Assembly: GCF_024166365.1 (NCBI RefSeq)
Contig: NC_064822.1
Coordinates: forward strand, 108,372,823 to 108,436,822
Length of the DNA: 64,000 bases
Reading direction: 5' to 3'
Source: Elephas maximus indicus
Lineage: Eukaryota > Chordata > Mammalia > Proboscidea > Elephantidae
This document shows, piece by piece, positions 10,426 through 20,690 of this stretch. Below the pieces are notes generated by a model. It made no database searches, had not been told where the DNA came from, and saw nothing but the letters and a program-made list of their open reading frames with translations. The number at the start of each line of letters is the position of its first letter. Positions within the stretch are counted from its first letter, which is position 1. The translations under genes were made by a program, and so were the position numbers.

Positions 10426-10490
10426 AACAATTTTATCCTGAGATCTCAAAGATGGAAAGAGGCCAAGTCAGAATGAGAACTCAGGTATCT

Positions 10491-11695
10491 AACTTAGAGC
10501 ACCCTGTAGTCCTTCGTGCAATATGTATGTGCACGTGTTTCCAAAGAGATCTGGAAGCTGCCCCTGTGCTGGGAAAGAGCCCAAGGGAGAAGACACCTGC
10601 TCCCACTCTGCTGGGGAAGTCAGGCTGCCAGCACACAGAGCTGGGGCAGTGGCCTGCTGATATTTGACAACTGGCTTTCCAGGGAGCCAGGGAAGACAAA
10701 GCTCTGTTTTGGAGTGTTTGTCAATTCCGTGATGTAAATATTCCTGCCACGGCTGATTTCAAGCTACCAACGTGCTGCCACGAATGCTGAGTTGGGAAGA
10801 GATGCACACAATTAGCTCTTACGATTGCGTACAAGCTGGCTCCAGGGCACCACAGGGTGAAGAAGGTGGAGGCCTCCCTGTGCCGGGGAGTGCCCCAGAC
10901 TGTGGGAGTCAGGAGCGCACACACGTGCAGGAGCAAACTGCCAGCCTGAGAATGGAAAGGGGCAGGGCAGAGTTGGGGGGGGGGGGGCAGCCTGAGAGGT
11001 GACGAGGGAAGCGCTCAGGCCAGAAAACATAAGCTGAGAGTCCAGACTTGCCTGTGCAGGGCTCAGCACACAGTCACTACCACTCTGACCCAATCAGGCT
11101 CAGCCATTTGGGCACTCTGCTGCTAGCAACAGCTCCTGATTTGGCAAGTATTTTTGAGGCCTGTTACTAAGGAGAGCCTCCCAGCACCCACAGCGTGCAA
11201 GGCGTGTGAGGCAACTTCTAGGAGAAAGTTCCCAGGATTCCTGCAACCCTGGGAAAGTCCAGTCAAGGCCCCACGAGGAGCTCCTGGCTTGGGAGGTAGG
11301 TAGGGGATTATCTCCACCAGCTCCCTCCTCCTCAGTCCATCTCATCAGCCTTCCTCTGTGGAGAGAGCTGGGCCTCGGGCACAGTGGGAGTAAGGGGGAT
11401 TGACAGTCCTGCCCCCATCTCCAAGGAACTTTGGTCTGACAGAGCAGTATTCAAAAAACTGGAAGTTACAACCTACGAGTGGGTTGTGAAATCAATTTAA
11501 TGGACCTCAACCAGTGTATCAGAGTGCATCCCAGGTAGCAAAGGTAATATTGCATCAGGATATTTAATTCCAGTTTTTATTTATATTTATAAATCTAAGT
11601 GTGGACAGAACTGTGACATGAAGTGAATTTATTACTATGGGTTTTCAAAAAAAAGTTTGAGATGCCCTCTGAGAAAGGAAGTGGTCCCACACCTG
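10491..11695. other. Unique sequence with a poly-G tract
   Basis: No gene or repeat recognised. A homopolymer of about 13 G residues is at about 10975-10987. Confidence 0.35.
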
Positions 11696-11705
11696 GAATA
11701 CACAC

Positions 11706-11860
11706 CTGTACCGGTTGACATTGAGTCAATGCCAACTCATAACAACCTATAGGGCAGAATAGAACTGCCCGACAGGTTTTCCAAGGAGCAGCTGTGGACT
11801 CAAACTACCAACCTTCTGGTTAGTAGCCGAGCTCTTAACCACTGGTCTACCAGGGCTTCA
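11706..11860 (-). repeat. AfroSINE-type SINE (type A), antisense
   Basis: Antisense tail (TTGAGTCAATGCCAACTC), TTTTCCAAGGAGCAGC, then antisense head ending CCAGGGCTTC. A 10-base near-duplication GAATACAYAC is at 11696-11705 and 11861-11870. Confidence 0.9.
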
Positions 11861-12343
11861 GAATACATACAAACCCTAGCAAATACAGCCAGAACTGGGA
11901 GCAGATGGAAGGACTGGGAGATGGAAAGACAGAGTTTTAGCCTGGGAAGCTTTTCCAGAAGAGGGAGGTAATAAAAAGCAGGATTGGAAAGGGTGAAAGG
12001 GCATACTGGAGATCTCTCCCACTTTACCTGGGGGTTGGGAAATTCACCTAATATCAAATCTAATCTCATACGTGGTGGCTTTAACCCACTGATGTGTGCT
12101 CTCTCCTGCAGCCCACCCACCCCCCAAAAGGAAGAACCACCATCCCCTCCTCAACATCATCACCTTGTCCTGAATCAAGACAGTGACAGGAACCACGCGG
12201 TTGAGCTCCAAGGAGGAGAAGGTCAGCTGGGCGGAGGAAAGCAGACAGCAGCCTGCTGAGCATAGGCAAGGCGGAGCTCCTGACCCAGGGCCTGCTGTGG
12301 CCAGCCCTGTGGATGCTGTGGCAACACAAAGCATTGTCAGAGC
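11861..12343. other. Unique sequence
   Basis: No gene or repeat recognised. Confidence 0.35.
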
Positions 12344-12356
12344 AGGCTCTAGTTAA

Positions 12357-12550
12357 CAAAAAACCCACTCCTGTCAAGCCAATAGCAACCTATAGGACAG
12401 AGTAGAACTACTCCATAGGGTTTCCAAAGCTGTAAATCTTTACAGAAGCAGATTGCCATATCTTTCTCCCACAGAGCAGCTGGTGGGTTCGAACCACCAA
12501 TCTTTTGGTGAGCAGCGGAGCACTTTAACGACTGCGCCACCAGGGCTCCT
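12357..12550 (-). repeat. AfroSINE-type SINE (type B), antisense
   Basis: Antisense tail, a middle block (TGTAAATCTTTACAGAAGCAG) and antisense head ending GCGCCACCAGGGCTCCT. A perfect 13-base target duplication AGGCTCTAGTTAA is at 12344-12356 and 12551-12563. Confidence 0.94.
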
Positions 12551-12563
12551 AGGCTCTAGTTAA

Positions 12564-12800
12564 GAAGACCAAAATAACACACAATTAGAAAGCAACCTGA
12601 CAGCAATCATATCCCACATGTGTATAAAACTTGCCAGTTGTAGAATATCAGAGCAGAGGGATTGAAGAGATTATCTTGTCCGCTACCCTTGTTTCACAGG
12701 AAAAGATACTGACACCCAGAGAGGGAAAGTGACCTGCTAAGGACACACAGCAAGGATGGGACTAGAACCCACTAAGCTGAGACTCATTTCACCCTGCCTT
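12564..12800 (-). repeat. Ancient mammalian repeat (MIR-like), antisense
   Basis: Degraded run with GAGAGGGAAAGTGACCTGC, ACACACAGCAAGGATGGGAC and TAGAACCCACTAAGC, like reverse-complement MIR-age SINEs; family uncertain. Confidence 0.45.
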
Positions 12801-13485
12801 ACAGACAGCCTGGAATGGGCTCTGAGACAATGATAGCGATACATGGCAGAGGACCTCAGCACCTCCTCTTACCCACCTCCCTTTCCCAGACAAGCTCATT
12901 AACACAATCATGCAACCAAAACATTTACTGGGCACTTCTCAGTGCCAAGCTCTGTGCTAGGTGATTGAGATGCAGCAAATAACCCTCTCCAGGTAAGAAT
13001 GGAGGCTGAATCTGTGATCTCCCTAACCTGCTTTGGTCTCCTATTGCTGTAAGGAAGTCCTCAGGTCTAACCCTTCCTGCTGCAACATCAGCCCAGCTAC
13101 TCTTGACCCCAGAGGTACCTGCTTGCAGGCCTGGCCTGACAAGTGGGGCAGGTGTCTGTGCTCCCCAGGGCCCTCTCCTGGCTCCTGAGTCAGCCTGGCC
13201 CATTGCTTCAATGGCTTTGCCTGCTAAGATGGCATGAAAGTCCTGGGACCTGTGCCGTCTGAAGCTTGTGAGAAAGGACGGGGCCCAGGCAGGAAGATAC
13301 TAGGTGGGAAGGTGGATGGGGTGGACAGGCAGATCCCATCCACTGCCCAGCTTCATAAAGTCTAGTTCTGCTGTTTTAAAGATGTGAAGGAAAAAGAAGA
13401 TTCCAAGCCTTGTGGCACTTTTACCTATCCAAATAGTACAAATTCTTGTTGAAAAATTAAAACTATAGATAATAAAAAAAAAAAA
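12801..13485. other. Mostly unique; old-repeat remnants
   Basis: A short remnant near 12920-12990 resembles ATTTACTGGGCACTTCTCAG, and the A-rich stretch near 13440-13485 may be an old LINE remnant interrupted by the next element. No gene seen. Confidence 0.35.
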
Positions 13486-13489
13486 ATTT

Positions 13490-13968
13490 TTAATAAACCC
13501 CTGAGGGAGCAGGAGAGCAGTGAAATGCAGACCCCAAATTCCCATAAGACCAGACTTAATGGTCTGACTGAGACTAGAAGGACCCCGGTGGTCATGGCCC
13601 CCAAACCTTCTATTGGCCCAGGACAGGAACCATTCCTGAAGCCAGCTCTTCAGACACAGATTGGACTGGACAATGCGTTGGAGAGGGGTGCTGGTGAGGA
13701 GTGAGCTTCTTGGATCAGGTGGACACTTGAGACTATGTTGGCATCTCCTGCCTGGAGGGGAGATGAGAGGGTGGAGGGGGTTAGAAGCTGGCGAAATGGA
13801 CACGAAAAGAGAGAGTGGAGGGAGAGAGCAGGCTGTCTCATTAGGGGGAGAGTAATTGGGAGTGCGTAGCAAGGTGTATATGGGTTTTTGTGTGAGAGAC
13901 TGACTTGATTTGTAAACTTTCACTTAAAGCACAATAAAAATTATAAAAAATAAAATAAATGAAACTCT
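13490..13968 (+). mobile_element. L1 3'UTR, 5'-truncated
   Basis: Nearly collinear with the second copy at 55160-55765: CAGACTTAATGGTCTGACTG, GACTAGAAGGACCCC, GGACAGGAACCATTCC, GAGTGAGCTTCTTG, GCAAGGTGTATAT and the terminal TTTGTAAACTTTCA then A-rich tail. It contains no ORF2 part. The left limit is approximate. Confidence 0.75.
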
Positions 13969-14202
13969 TCCAAAATACTACCATCTAGAAGTAGCCACTG
14001 TTAACACTTCGGTGTATAAGCCCCAAACTTTTCTATATACAAATGCCTTTCATCAATCAGTCAACACATATTTATTGGGTACTTACTATGCACCAGGCAC
14101 TGTTCTAGACACCACTGGGGATACAGCAGAAAACAAAACAGGAAAAAATCCATGCCGTCATGGAGTTTGCATTTCCTGGTTATGGATAAGGATATGTGTA
14201 TG
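13969..14202 (-). repeat. Ancient repeat remnant (L2/MIR-age)
   Basis: From about 14050 to 14165 the run ACATATTTATTGGGTACTT, CTATGCACCAGGCACTG and CCATGCCGTCATGGAG is a common mammalian-wide repeat; family uncertain. Confidence 0.5.
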
Positions 14203-17200
14203 TGTTGTTGTTATGTGCCCTCAAGTTGGTTCGACTCCTGGTGGCCCTACGTACAACAGAATGAAACACTGCCTGGTCCTGCGCCTTTCTCGCAATCATT
14301 GCTATGTTTGAGCCCATTGTTGCAGGCACTGTTTCAATTAATCTCATTAAGGGTTGTCCTCTTTTTCACTGACCCTACTTTACCAAGCACAATGTCCTCC
14401 AGGGATTGATCCCTCCTAATAACATGTCTAAACTACATGCGATGAAGTCTCAAAATCCTCGTTTCTAAGGAGCATTTCAGCTGTACTCCTTCCAAGACAG
14501 ATTTGTTTATTCTTCTGGCAGTCCATGGTATATTCAATATTCTTTGTCAACACCGTAATTCAAATGCATCAATTCTTCTTCGGTCTTCCTTATTCATTGT
14601 CCAACTTTCGTATGTATTTGAGGCAATTGAAAACACCATGGCTTGGATCAGTTGAACCTTAGTCCTCAAAGTGACATCTTTGCTTTTTAACATTTTTAAA
14701 GAGATCTTTTGCAGCAGATTTGCTCAGTGCAATACAGCATTTGATTTCTTGACTGCTGCTTCCATGGGCATTGACTGTGGATTCAAGTAAAATGAAATCC
14801 TTGACGACTTCTGTATTTTCTCCATTTACCATGATGTTGCTTATTGGTCCTCTTGTGAGGATATTTGTTTTCTTTACTTTGAAGCGTAATCCATACTGAA
14901 AGCTGTGGTCTTTGATCTTCATCTGTAAATGCTTCAAGTCCTCTTCATTATCAAAGCTTGTTAATGCGTCTTCCTCCAATCCTGATGCTGCATTCTTCTT
15001 CATATAGTCTGGCTTCTCAGATTATTTGCTCAGCATACAGATTGAATAAGCATGGTGAAAGGATACAACCCTGACACACACCTTCCCTGACATTAAACTA
15101 TGCGGTATCCCCTTGTTCCGTTCAAACGACTGCCTCTTGGTCTATGTTCAGTTCCCACATGAGCACAATTAGGTGTTTTGGAATTCCCATTTTTCGCAAT
15201 GTTATCCGTAATTTGTTACAATCCACAGAGTCGAATGCCTTTGCATAGTCAATAAAACACAGGTAAACATCCTTCTGGTATTCTCTGCTTTCAGCCAAGA
15301 TTCCTCTGACATCAGCAATGATATCCCTCATTCCATATCTTCTTCTGAATCTGGCTTGAATTTCTGGTAGTTTCTTGTTGGTGTACTGCTGCAACCATTT
15401 TTTAATTATCTTCAGCAAAATTTTACTTGAGTGTAATATTAATAATACTGATCGATAATTTCCCCCATTCTATTGGATCACCTTTCTTTGGAATGGGAAC
15501 AAATATGAATCTCTTCCAGTTGGCTGGCCAAGTAGCTGTCTTCCAATTTTCTTGGCATAGACAAGTGAGCGCTTCCAGCGTTGCATCTGTTTGTTGAAAC
15601 ATCTCAATTGGTGTTCTGTCAATTCCTGGAGCCTTGTTTTTTGTCAGTGCCTTCAGTGCAGCTTGGACTTCTTCCTTCAGTACTATCAGTTCTTGATCAT
15701 ATGCCACTTCCTGAAATAGCTGAACATCAACCAATTCTTTTTGGTACGGTGGCTGTGTATTCCTTCCATGTTCTTTTGATGCTTCCTGTGTCGTTCAACA
15801 TTTTGCCCACAAAATCCTTCAATATTTCAACTCAAGGCTTGAATTTTTCTTCAGTTCTTTCAGCTTGAGAAATTCCAAGCATGTTCTTCCCTTTTGGTTT
15901 TCTAACTCCAGGTCTCTGCGCATGTCATTATAATACTTTGAAATCTTCTGTTCAGCTCTTTTACGTCATCATTTCTTCCATTTGCTTTAGCTACTCTAAA
16001 ATCAAGAGAAAGTGTCAGAGTTTCTTCTGACATCCGTTTTGGTCTTTTCTTTCTTTTCTGCCTTTTTAATGACCTTTTTCTTTCTTTAAGTATGATATCC
16101 TTGATGTCATCCCACAACTTGTCTGGTCTTCAGTCATTAGTGTTCAGTGTGTCAAATCTATTCTTGAGATAGTCTCTAAATACATGTGGGATATAATCAA
16201 GGTTGTACTTTGGCCCCCAGGGACTTGTTTTAAATTTCTTCAGGTTCAACTCGAGCTTGCAAATGAGCAATTAATGGTTTGTTCTGAATGATTATATTAA
16301 GCTTCTCCTTTGTCTCTTTCCACAGATGTAATTGATTTGATTCTTTTACATTGTTGAAAAAAGATATTTCCAGTGAATTAGTCATTGGTCTTGCAAAATT
16401 CTATCATGCAATCTCCCAACATCATTTCTATCACCAAGGCCATATTTTCCAACTACTGGTCTCTCTTCTTTGCTTTCAGCTTTCACATTCCAATCACCAG
16501 TAATTATCAATGCATCTTGATTACATGTTTGGTCAATTTCAGACTGCAGAAGCTGGTAAAAATCTTCAGTTTCTTCATCTTTGACATTAGTGGTTGGTGT
16601 GTAAATTTGAATAATAGTCATATTAACTGGTCTTCCTTGTAGGCATATGGATGTTTTCCTGTCTCTGATAGCATTGTACTTCAGGATAGATTTTGAACTG
16701 TTTTTTTTGACAATGAATGCGACCCCAACTCATCTTCGGTTTGTCATTACCATAATAGTAGACCATATGATTGTCCCATTCAAAATGGCCAGTACCAGTC
16801 CATTTCAGCTTACTAATGTCTAGGATACCAACCTTTAAGCATTCCGTTTTATTTTTGACAACTTTCAATTCTCTTTGGTCATACTTCATACATTCCACGT
16901 TCCAATTACTAATGGATCTTTGCAACTGTTTCTTCTCATTTTGAGTTGTGCCACATCAGCAAATGAACCAAACACTTTACTCCACCCACATCATTAAGGT
17001 CGACTCTATTTTGAGGAGACAGCTCTTCCCCAGTCGTATTTTGAGTGCCTTCCAACTGAGGGGCTCATCTTCTGGCACTAAATCAGACAGTGTTCAACTG
17101 CTATCTGTAAGGTTTTCACTGGTTGATTTTTTTCAGAACTAGATTGTCAAGTCCTTCTTCCTAGTCTGTCTTAGGCTGGAGGCTCCGCTGTGACCCTGCT

Positions 17201-17288
17201 GGTATTTGAAATACTGGTGGCATAGCTTCCAGTATCACAGCAACATGCAAGCCAACGCAGTATGACAAACTGACAGACGAGTGGTGGT
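14203..17288 (-). mobile_element. Nearly full-length RTE-class LINE, antisense, inactive
   Basis: About 3.1 kb, close to the usual RTE length. Reading leftward on the minus strand: a 5' region (about 17100-17288) that is also found inside the composite SINE at 61.7 kb; an endonuclease region with TIIQIYTPTTNVKDEE and DALIITGDWNVKAES (about 16380-16621); ALKALTKNKAPGIDRTPIEM and FVPIPKKGDP (about 15470-15660); EIQARFRRRYGMRDIIADVR and CFIDYAKAFDSVD (about 15200-15420); and a C-terminal part (14659-15003). Frames are broken repeatedly. The stretch that should carry the catalytic YADD is deleted near 14950-14985, where GLEEDALTSFDNEEDLKHL is read. The 3' tail at 14203 starts TTGTTGTTATG. Confidence 0.93.
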
Positions 17289-17349
17289 ATGTGTATGTCT
17301 ATATGTACACTCATGCCTGGGATAGCACCTGGGTACCCTACTGTAGTGT

Positions 17350-17498
17350 ACCAAAACCAAAAAAAACAAACCCATCGCTGTCGAGTTGATTGCGACTTGT
17401 AGTAGAACTACCCCATAGAGCTTCCAAGGAGCGCCTGGTGGATTCGAACTGCTGACCTTTTGGTTAGCAGCCATAACTCTTAACCACTACGCCACCTA
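17350..17498 (-). repeat. AfroSINE-type SINE (type A), antisense
   Basis: A-rich start, GCTGTCGAGTTGATTGCG, CTTCCAAGGAGCGCCTGGTG, GATTCGAACTGCTGACC and GCAGCCATAACTC. It lies directly between the RTE 5' end and the duplicated GT-rich block. Confidence 0.92.
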
Positions 17499-17522
17499 AA
17501 GGCAGACTTTCCTGGGACCCTT

Positions 17523-17649
17523 CTTGCTCTCGCTGTCATCTGAGGACCTCCTGGGGCAAGAAAGAGAGAGAAGGTGTGTATAGGTAGTTTGTAAATGAAT
17601 TTGGTAGAATGAATGTGAATGTATAAGAAATCGTATATGACCATGTAGA

Positions 17650-17706
<57 letters not shown>

Positions 17707-17852
17707 ACGTGCACGCATACAAGTAAAAGTGTAGGGGCTATGAAAGTATAGTTTGTGTGTGGATGTGTATAGTGGTTTTGTGTACATGAATGTGTAAGGG
17801 TGGTGGGTGTGACTGTACGGGGTTGTGAATGTGTAGCTTCTGTGTAGATGTG
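17523..17852. repeat. GT-rich duplicated block, copy 1
   Basis: Shares a long collinear sequence with 19158-19460, including CTCCTGGGGCAAGAAAGAG, GGTAGTTTGTAAATGAATTT, ATCGTATATGACCATGTAG, TACAAGTAAAAGT and GTGTAGCTTCTGTGTAGATG. It includes a pure (TG)n run at about 17654-17702, longer than in the second copy. Confidence 0.9.
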
Positions 17853-18486
17853 TAAGTAGTCTAAGTATTATTTATTCACATAAATATGCCTTTCCCATAA
17901 GTGGGGTCATATTGCACATATGGATTTATAGCAGGTTATTCCCCTTCTCTGTGACAATAAACGTACCCTTAGATCACTGTGAATAGTTTTGAGTATTCCT
18001 TTGCACAGATTTTCAGGGCTTCCCCCAAGCCCTCTGCCTGATTTCTTTGCTGGTGGAAACAAAAGCCATGCTCCCAAAGCCCCATCTGATGAAGATCTAC
18101 ACACACATACTAGAGCATAGTCACACCCTGGAGCCTGCAGAGCCAGCAGGCAGCTCACGGGTCCCCAGAGCCAGCAGCCAGCACTCACCCTACATTTCCT
18201 CAATATCTTCCTAGGATTTCCCAGAGCACGGACCCATTCCCAGTGTTTCCTACCAGGGAGGAGCAAGAGCTGAGTTTTCACCACTCTCGACTCCCCCTGC
18301 AGGTGACTGGGATTCTTGCATCTGGGAAGGGCCTGGGAGTCGAGCGGGAGCCAGCCCTGAAGCCATGCCTGCCAGTCTCCTGGAACAGGCAGGCCTCCTC
18401 ACTCATCCAGCAGCAGCGACTGTTCGTGATCTCCCCAGAAGTCCCTTCCCCGCCACCGCCTCCCTTGTCCCTGGGCCAGAGGAGGC
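17853..18486. other. Unique sequence
   Basis: No gene or repeat recognised between the two duplicated blocks except the SINE and MIR listed separately. Confidence 0.35.
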
Positions 18487-18646
18487 TGAAACCAAATCTG
18501 TTGCCATTGAGTCAATTCTGATTCATAGCGACCCTAAAGGACAAAGTAGAACTGCCACATAGGCTTTCCAAGGAACAGCTGGTAGATTTGAACTGCTGAC
18601 CTTTTGGTTAGCAGCCGAACTCTTAACCACTGTGCCACTAGGGCTC
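18487..18646 (-). repeat. AfroSINE-type SINE (type A), antisense
   Basis: Tail GTTGCCATTGAGTCAATTC, TTTCCAAGGAACAGCTGG and head GTTAGCAGCCGAACTC. A perfect 11-base target duplication CCAGAGGAGGC is at 18476-18486 and 18647-18657. Confidence 0.94.
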
Positions 18647-18849
18647 CCAGAGGAGGCCAGAGCCCTCCAAATTGGGGACTTAAAACACTGATGACTCCCA
18701 GGCATTTCCTGGGCTTTGAGAAGTCCCAGCTCATACTGGGCCAAGCTGAGAAACCCCACAGTACATAGACTCCCTGGGAGCTAACTCCTGGAATCCTGGA
18801 GATGACTTGAGCAGAGCACATAAGTGAGGCTAAGAATCAGGGAGAGAGG

Positions 18850-19110
18850 GGCCCCACGGGCTGATGGCTAAGTCTAAAGTCAGACTGCATGAGTTCAAAC
18901 ACTGTCTCCAGTACTTGCTAGCTGTGTGGCTTTAGGCAAATGACTTAACCTCTTTCTCCCTCTGTTTTCCCATCTATAATAAGGGGCTAATAAAAATTCC
19001 TGCTTCATAGGGTTGTTGTGTATATTAAACAAGATGGTACATACAGAGTGCTTAGAACAGTGCTTGGCACAGGGGGATGCTCACCAACTACTAACTTTTA
19101 TCATTATTAT
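18850..19110 (+). repeat. MIR SINE
   Basis: Sense MIR: AGTACTTGCTAGCTGTGTGG, TGACTTAACCTCTTTCTC, CATAGGGTTGTTGTG, GTGCTTAGAACAGTGC. Nearly complete. Confidence 0.85.
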
Positions 19111-19157
19111 TCTCTTTTGACACTCTCCACCCTCCTGCCCTCCTACCACCCACCTTG

Positions 19158-19460
19158 CTCTCCCTGCCATCTGAGGACAACACTTTCCTACTGACCTCCT
19201 GGGGCAAGAAAGAGAGAGAAGGTGTGTGTAGGTAGTTTGTAAATGAATTTGGGGGAATGACTGTGAATGTATAAAGAGATCGTATATGACCATGTAGAAC
19301 TCTGTGTGTGTATGTGTGTGTGTACAAGTAAAAGTATAGGGGCTACGAAAGTATAGCTTGTGTGTGGATATGTACGGTGGTTGTGTATGCATGAATGTGT
19401 AAGGGTGGTGGGTGTGACTGTATGGAGGTGTGAATGTGTAGCTTCTGTGTAGATGTGTAT
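19158..19460. repeat. GT-rich duplicated block, copy 2
   Basis: Second copy of 17523-17852, collinear but with a much shorter TG run. Copy 2 carries about 20 extra bases between GAGGAC and CTCCTGGGGC near 19175-19197. GT-rich sequence continues to about 19610. Confidence 0.9.
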
Positions 19461-20229
19461 CATGGCTGCTGTGTATATCAGTGTGTAAGGGTGTGTGTGA
19501 GAGAGAGAGGGTGTATGGGTGAGAATGTGTGTTGGAAATTTGTGTTATGAATGTGTGAGGGTTGTGTGTGAATGTGTAAGATTGTGTGTGAATGTCTACA
19601 TTCTCTGTCCCCACCCTGTCACACACCCCTTAGAAAGGAAACTTCATCAGAGACACAAGTCCCCATGCTGAAGGGGCCGTGTAGCTGACCCTGGGACAGC
19701 CTTGATGTTTTTCTATCTTCAAAGCTTTCAAGTTTCCTGGAAGAAAAACTGCTAGCTCAACTCAAGCGCAACCTTAAACCCGCCCCATTGATCGAAACTC
19801 GGAAGGAAACCAGCACCAGCCTTCCCCGCCCTGTACCCCCACCCAGGAATGTTCCAAGCCAGCAGAACCCACACTGTCCCCCACCTTCTGCTCCCTACTT
19901 GGGCCTACACGCTCCTCCTCTCTCTCCCCATCCCCTCCAAGGACGCCTGGAGCAGATCCCAGCCACTGATGAGAAAGCTTAAGCCCCTCTCCAGGCTTTG
20001 AGAGCGCTTTGCCTACATGCCCCTGCAGGCCTACCCTCAGGGCAGCCCACAACCACCCCCTGGCCAGGAGACAGACACTCTGCGCACCCCGCATCTCCTC
20101 AAAAAGGCAAAATTGAGAAAGAGGGTTGAGTGGGGAGGGCACCTCAGGGAGAAAGGGCCAAGGGGGCCTTTCCTTTCATTTAGAGGTTCCAAAAAAGACT
20201 TCTCTTCCAGGAGGTTGTCTCAATTGTTA
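19461..20229. other. GT-rich tail then unique sequence
   Basis: 19461-19610 is imperfect TGTGTGAATG-type repeat. 19611-20229 is unique, C-rich, without a recognisable gene. Confidence 0.4.
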
Positions 20230-20690
20230 ATACTATTATTTGTACTAAAAACTATGACTTAATGAGCACCCACTATATGTCAGGTGTTTTACACATTTTA
20301 CCTCTAAATAACCCCATTTCAGATGAAGAAACTGAGGCTCAGTCTGGTTAAACAACTTGTCCTAGATCACACAAAGGTCCCTGGGTAGCACAAATAGTTT
20401 GTGCTTGGCTACTAACCAAAATGTTGGAGGTTTGAACCCAGCAGCAGTGCTGCAGAAGAAAGGCCTGGTGAACACCTTCCATAAAGATTACAGTCCAGAA
20501 CACCCCATGGAGCTCAGTTCTACTCTGTAACCCATGGAGTCCCCATGAGTCAGAATCAATTCAACAGCAGTGAGGTTTTTTTGTTTGTTTTATTTTGTTT
20601 TGTTTTAGATCACACAACCAATGGGTAGAAGAGGCAGGATTTGAACTCAAGTCTGTCTGCAAAGCCTGGACCCTTTCTAAGGCCTGTACC
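20230..20690 (-). repeat. MIR SINE, antisense, split by an AfroSINE
   Basis: Left half: GAGCACCCACTATATGTCAGG, ATGAAGAAACTGAGGCTCAG, AACTTGTCCTAGATCACACAA. Right half resumes at ACCAATGGGTAGAAGAGGC and GATTTGAACTCAAGTCTG. The break is a clean SINE insertion with duplicated target. Confidence 0.9.
20375..20605 (+). repeat. AfroSINE-type SINE (type B)
   Basis: Head GGTCCCTGGGTAGCACAAATAG, GAGGTTTGAACCCAGC, AAAGATTACAGTCCAG, tail ATGAGTCAGAATCAATTC and a T/TG-rich end. A perfect 12-base target duplication TAGATCACACAA is at 20363-20374 and 20606-20617, inside the MIR. Confidence 0.95.

Larger units (their letters stand above)
9945..10490 (-). repeat. MIR SINE, antisense, split by SINE insertions
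   Basis: The left part (about 9945-10052) has the MIR-like CACTGTGCTTGGCC and TTTACCCAATCTGAGAAG. The right part (about 10426-10490) resumes with ATTTTATCCTGAGATC and GAGGCCAAGTCAGAATGAG. The middle is a cluster of three AfroSINE pieces. Confidence 0.7.

Noticed and set aside
13300-13923. 207-residue minus-strand open frame
   Set aside because: It is antisense to the L1 3'UTR at 13490-13968.
19081-19626. 181-residue His/Thr-rich open frame
   Set aside because: It is the reverse translation of GT-rich repeats.
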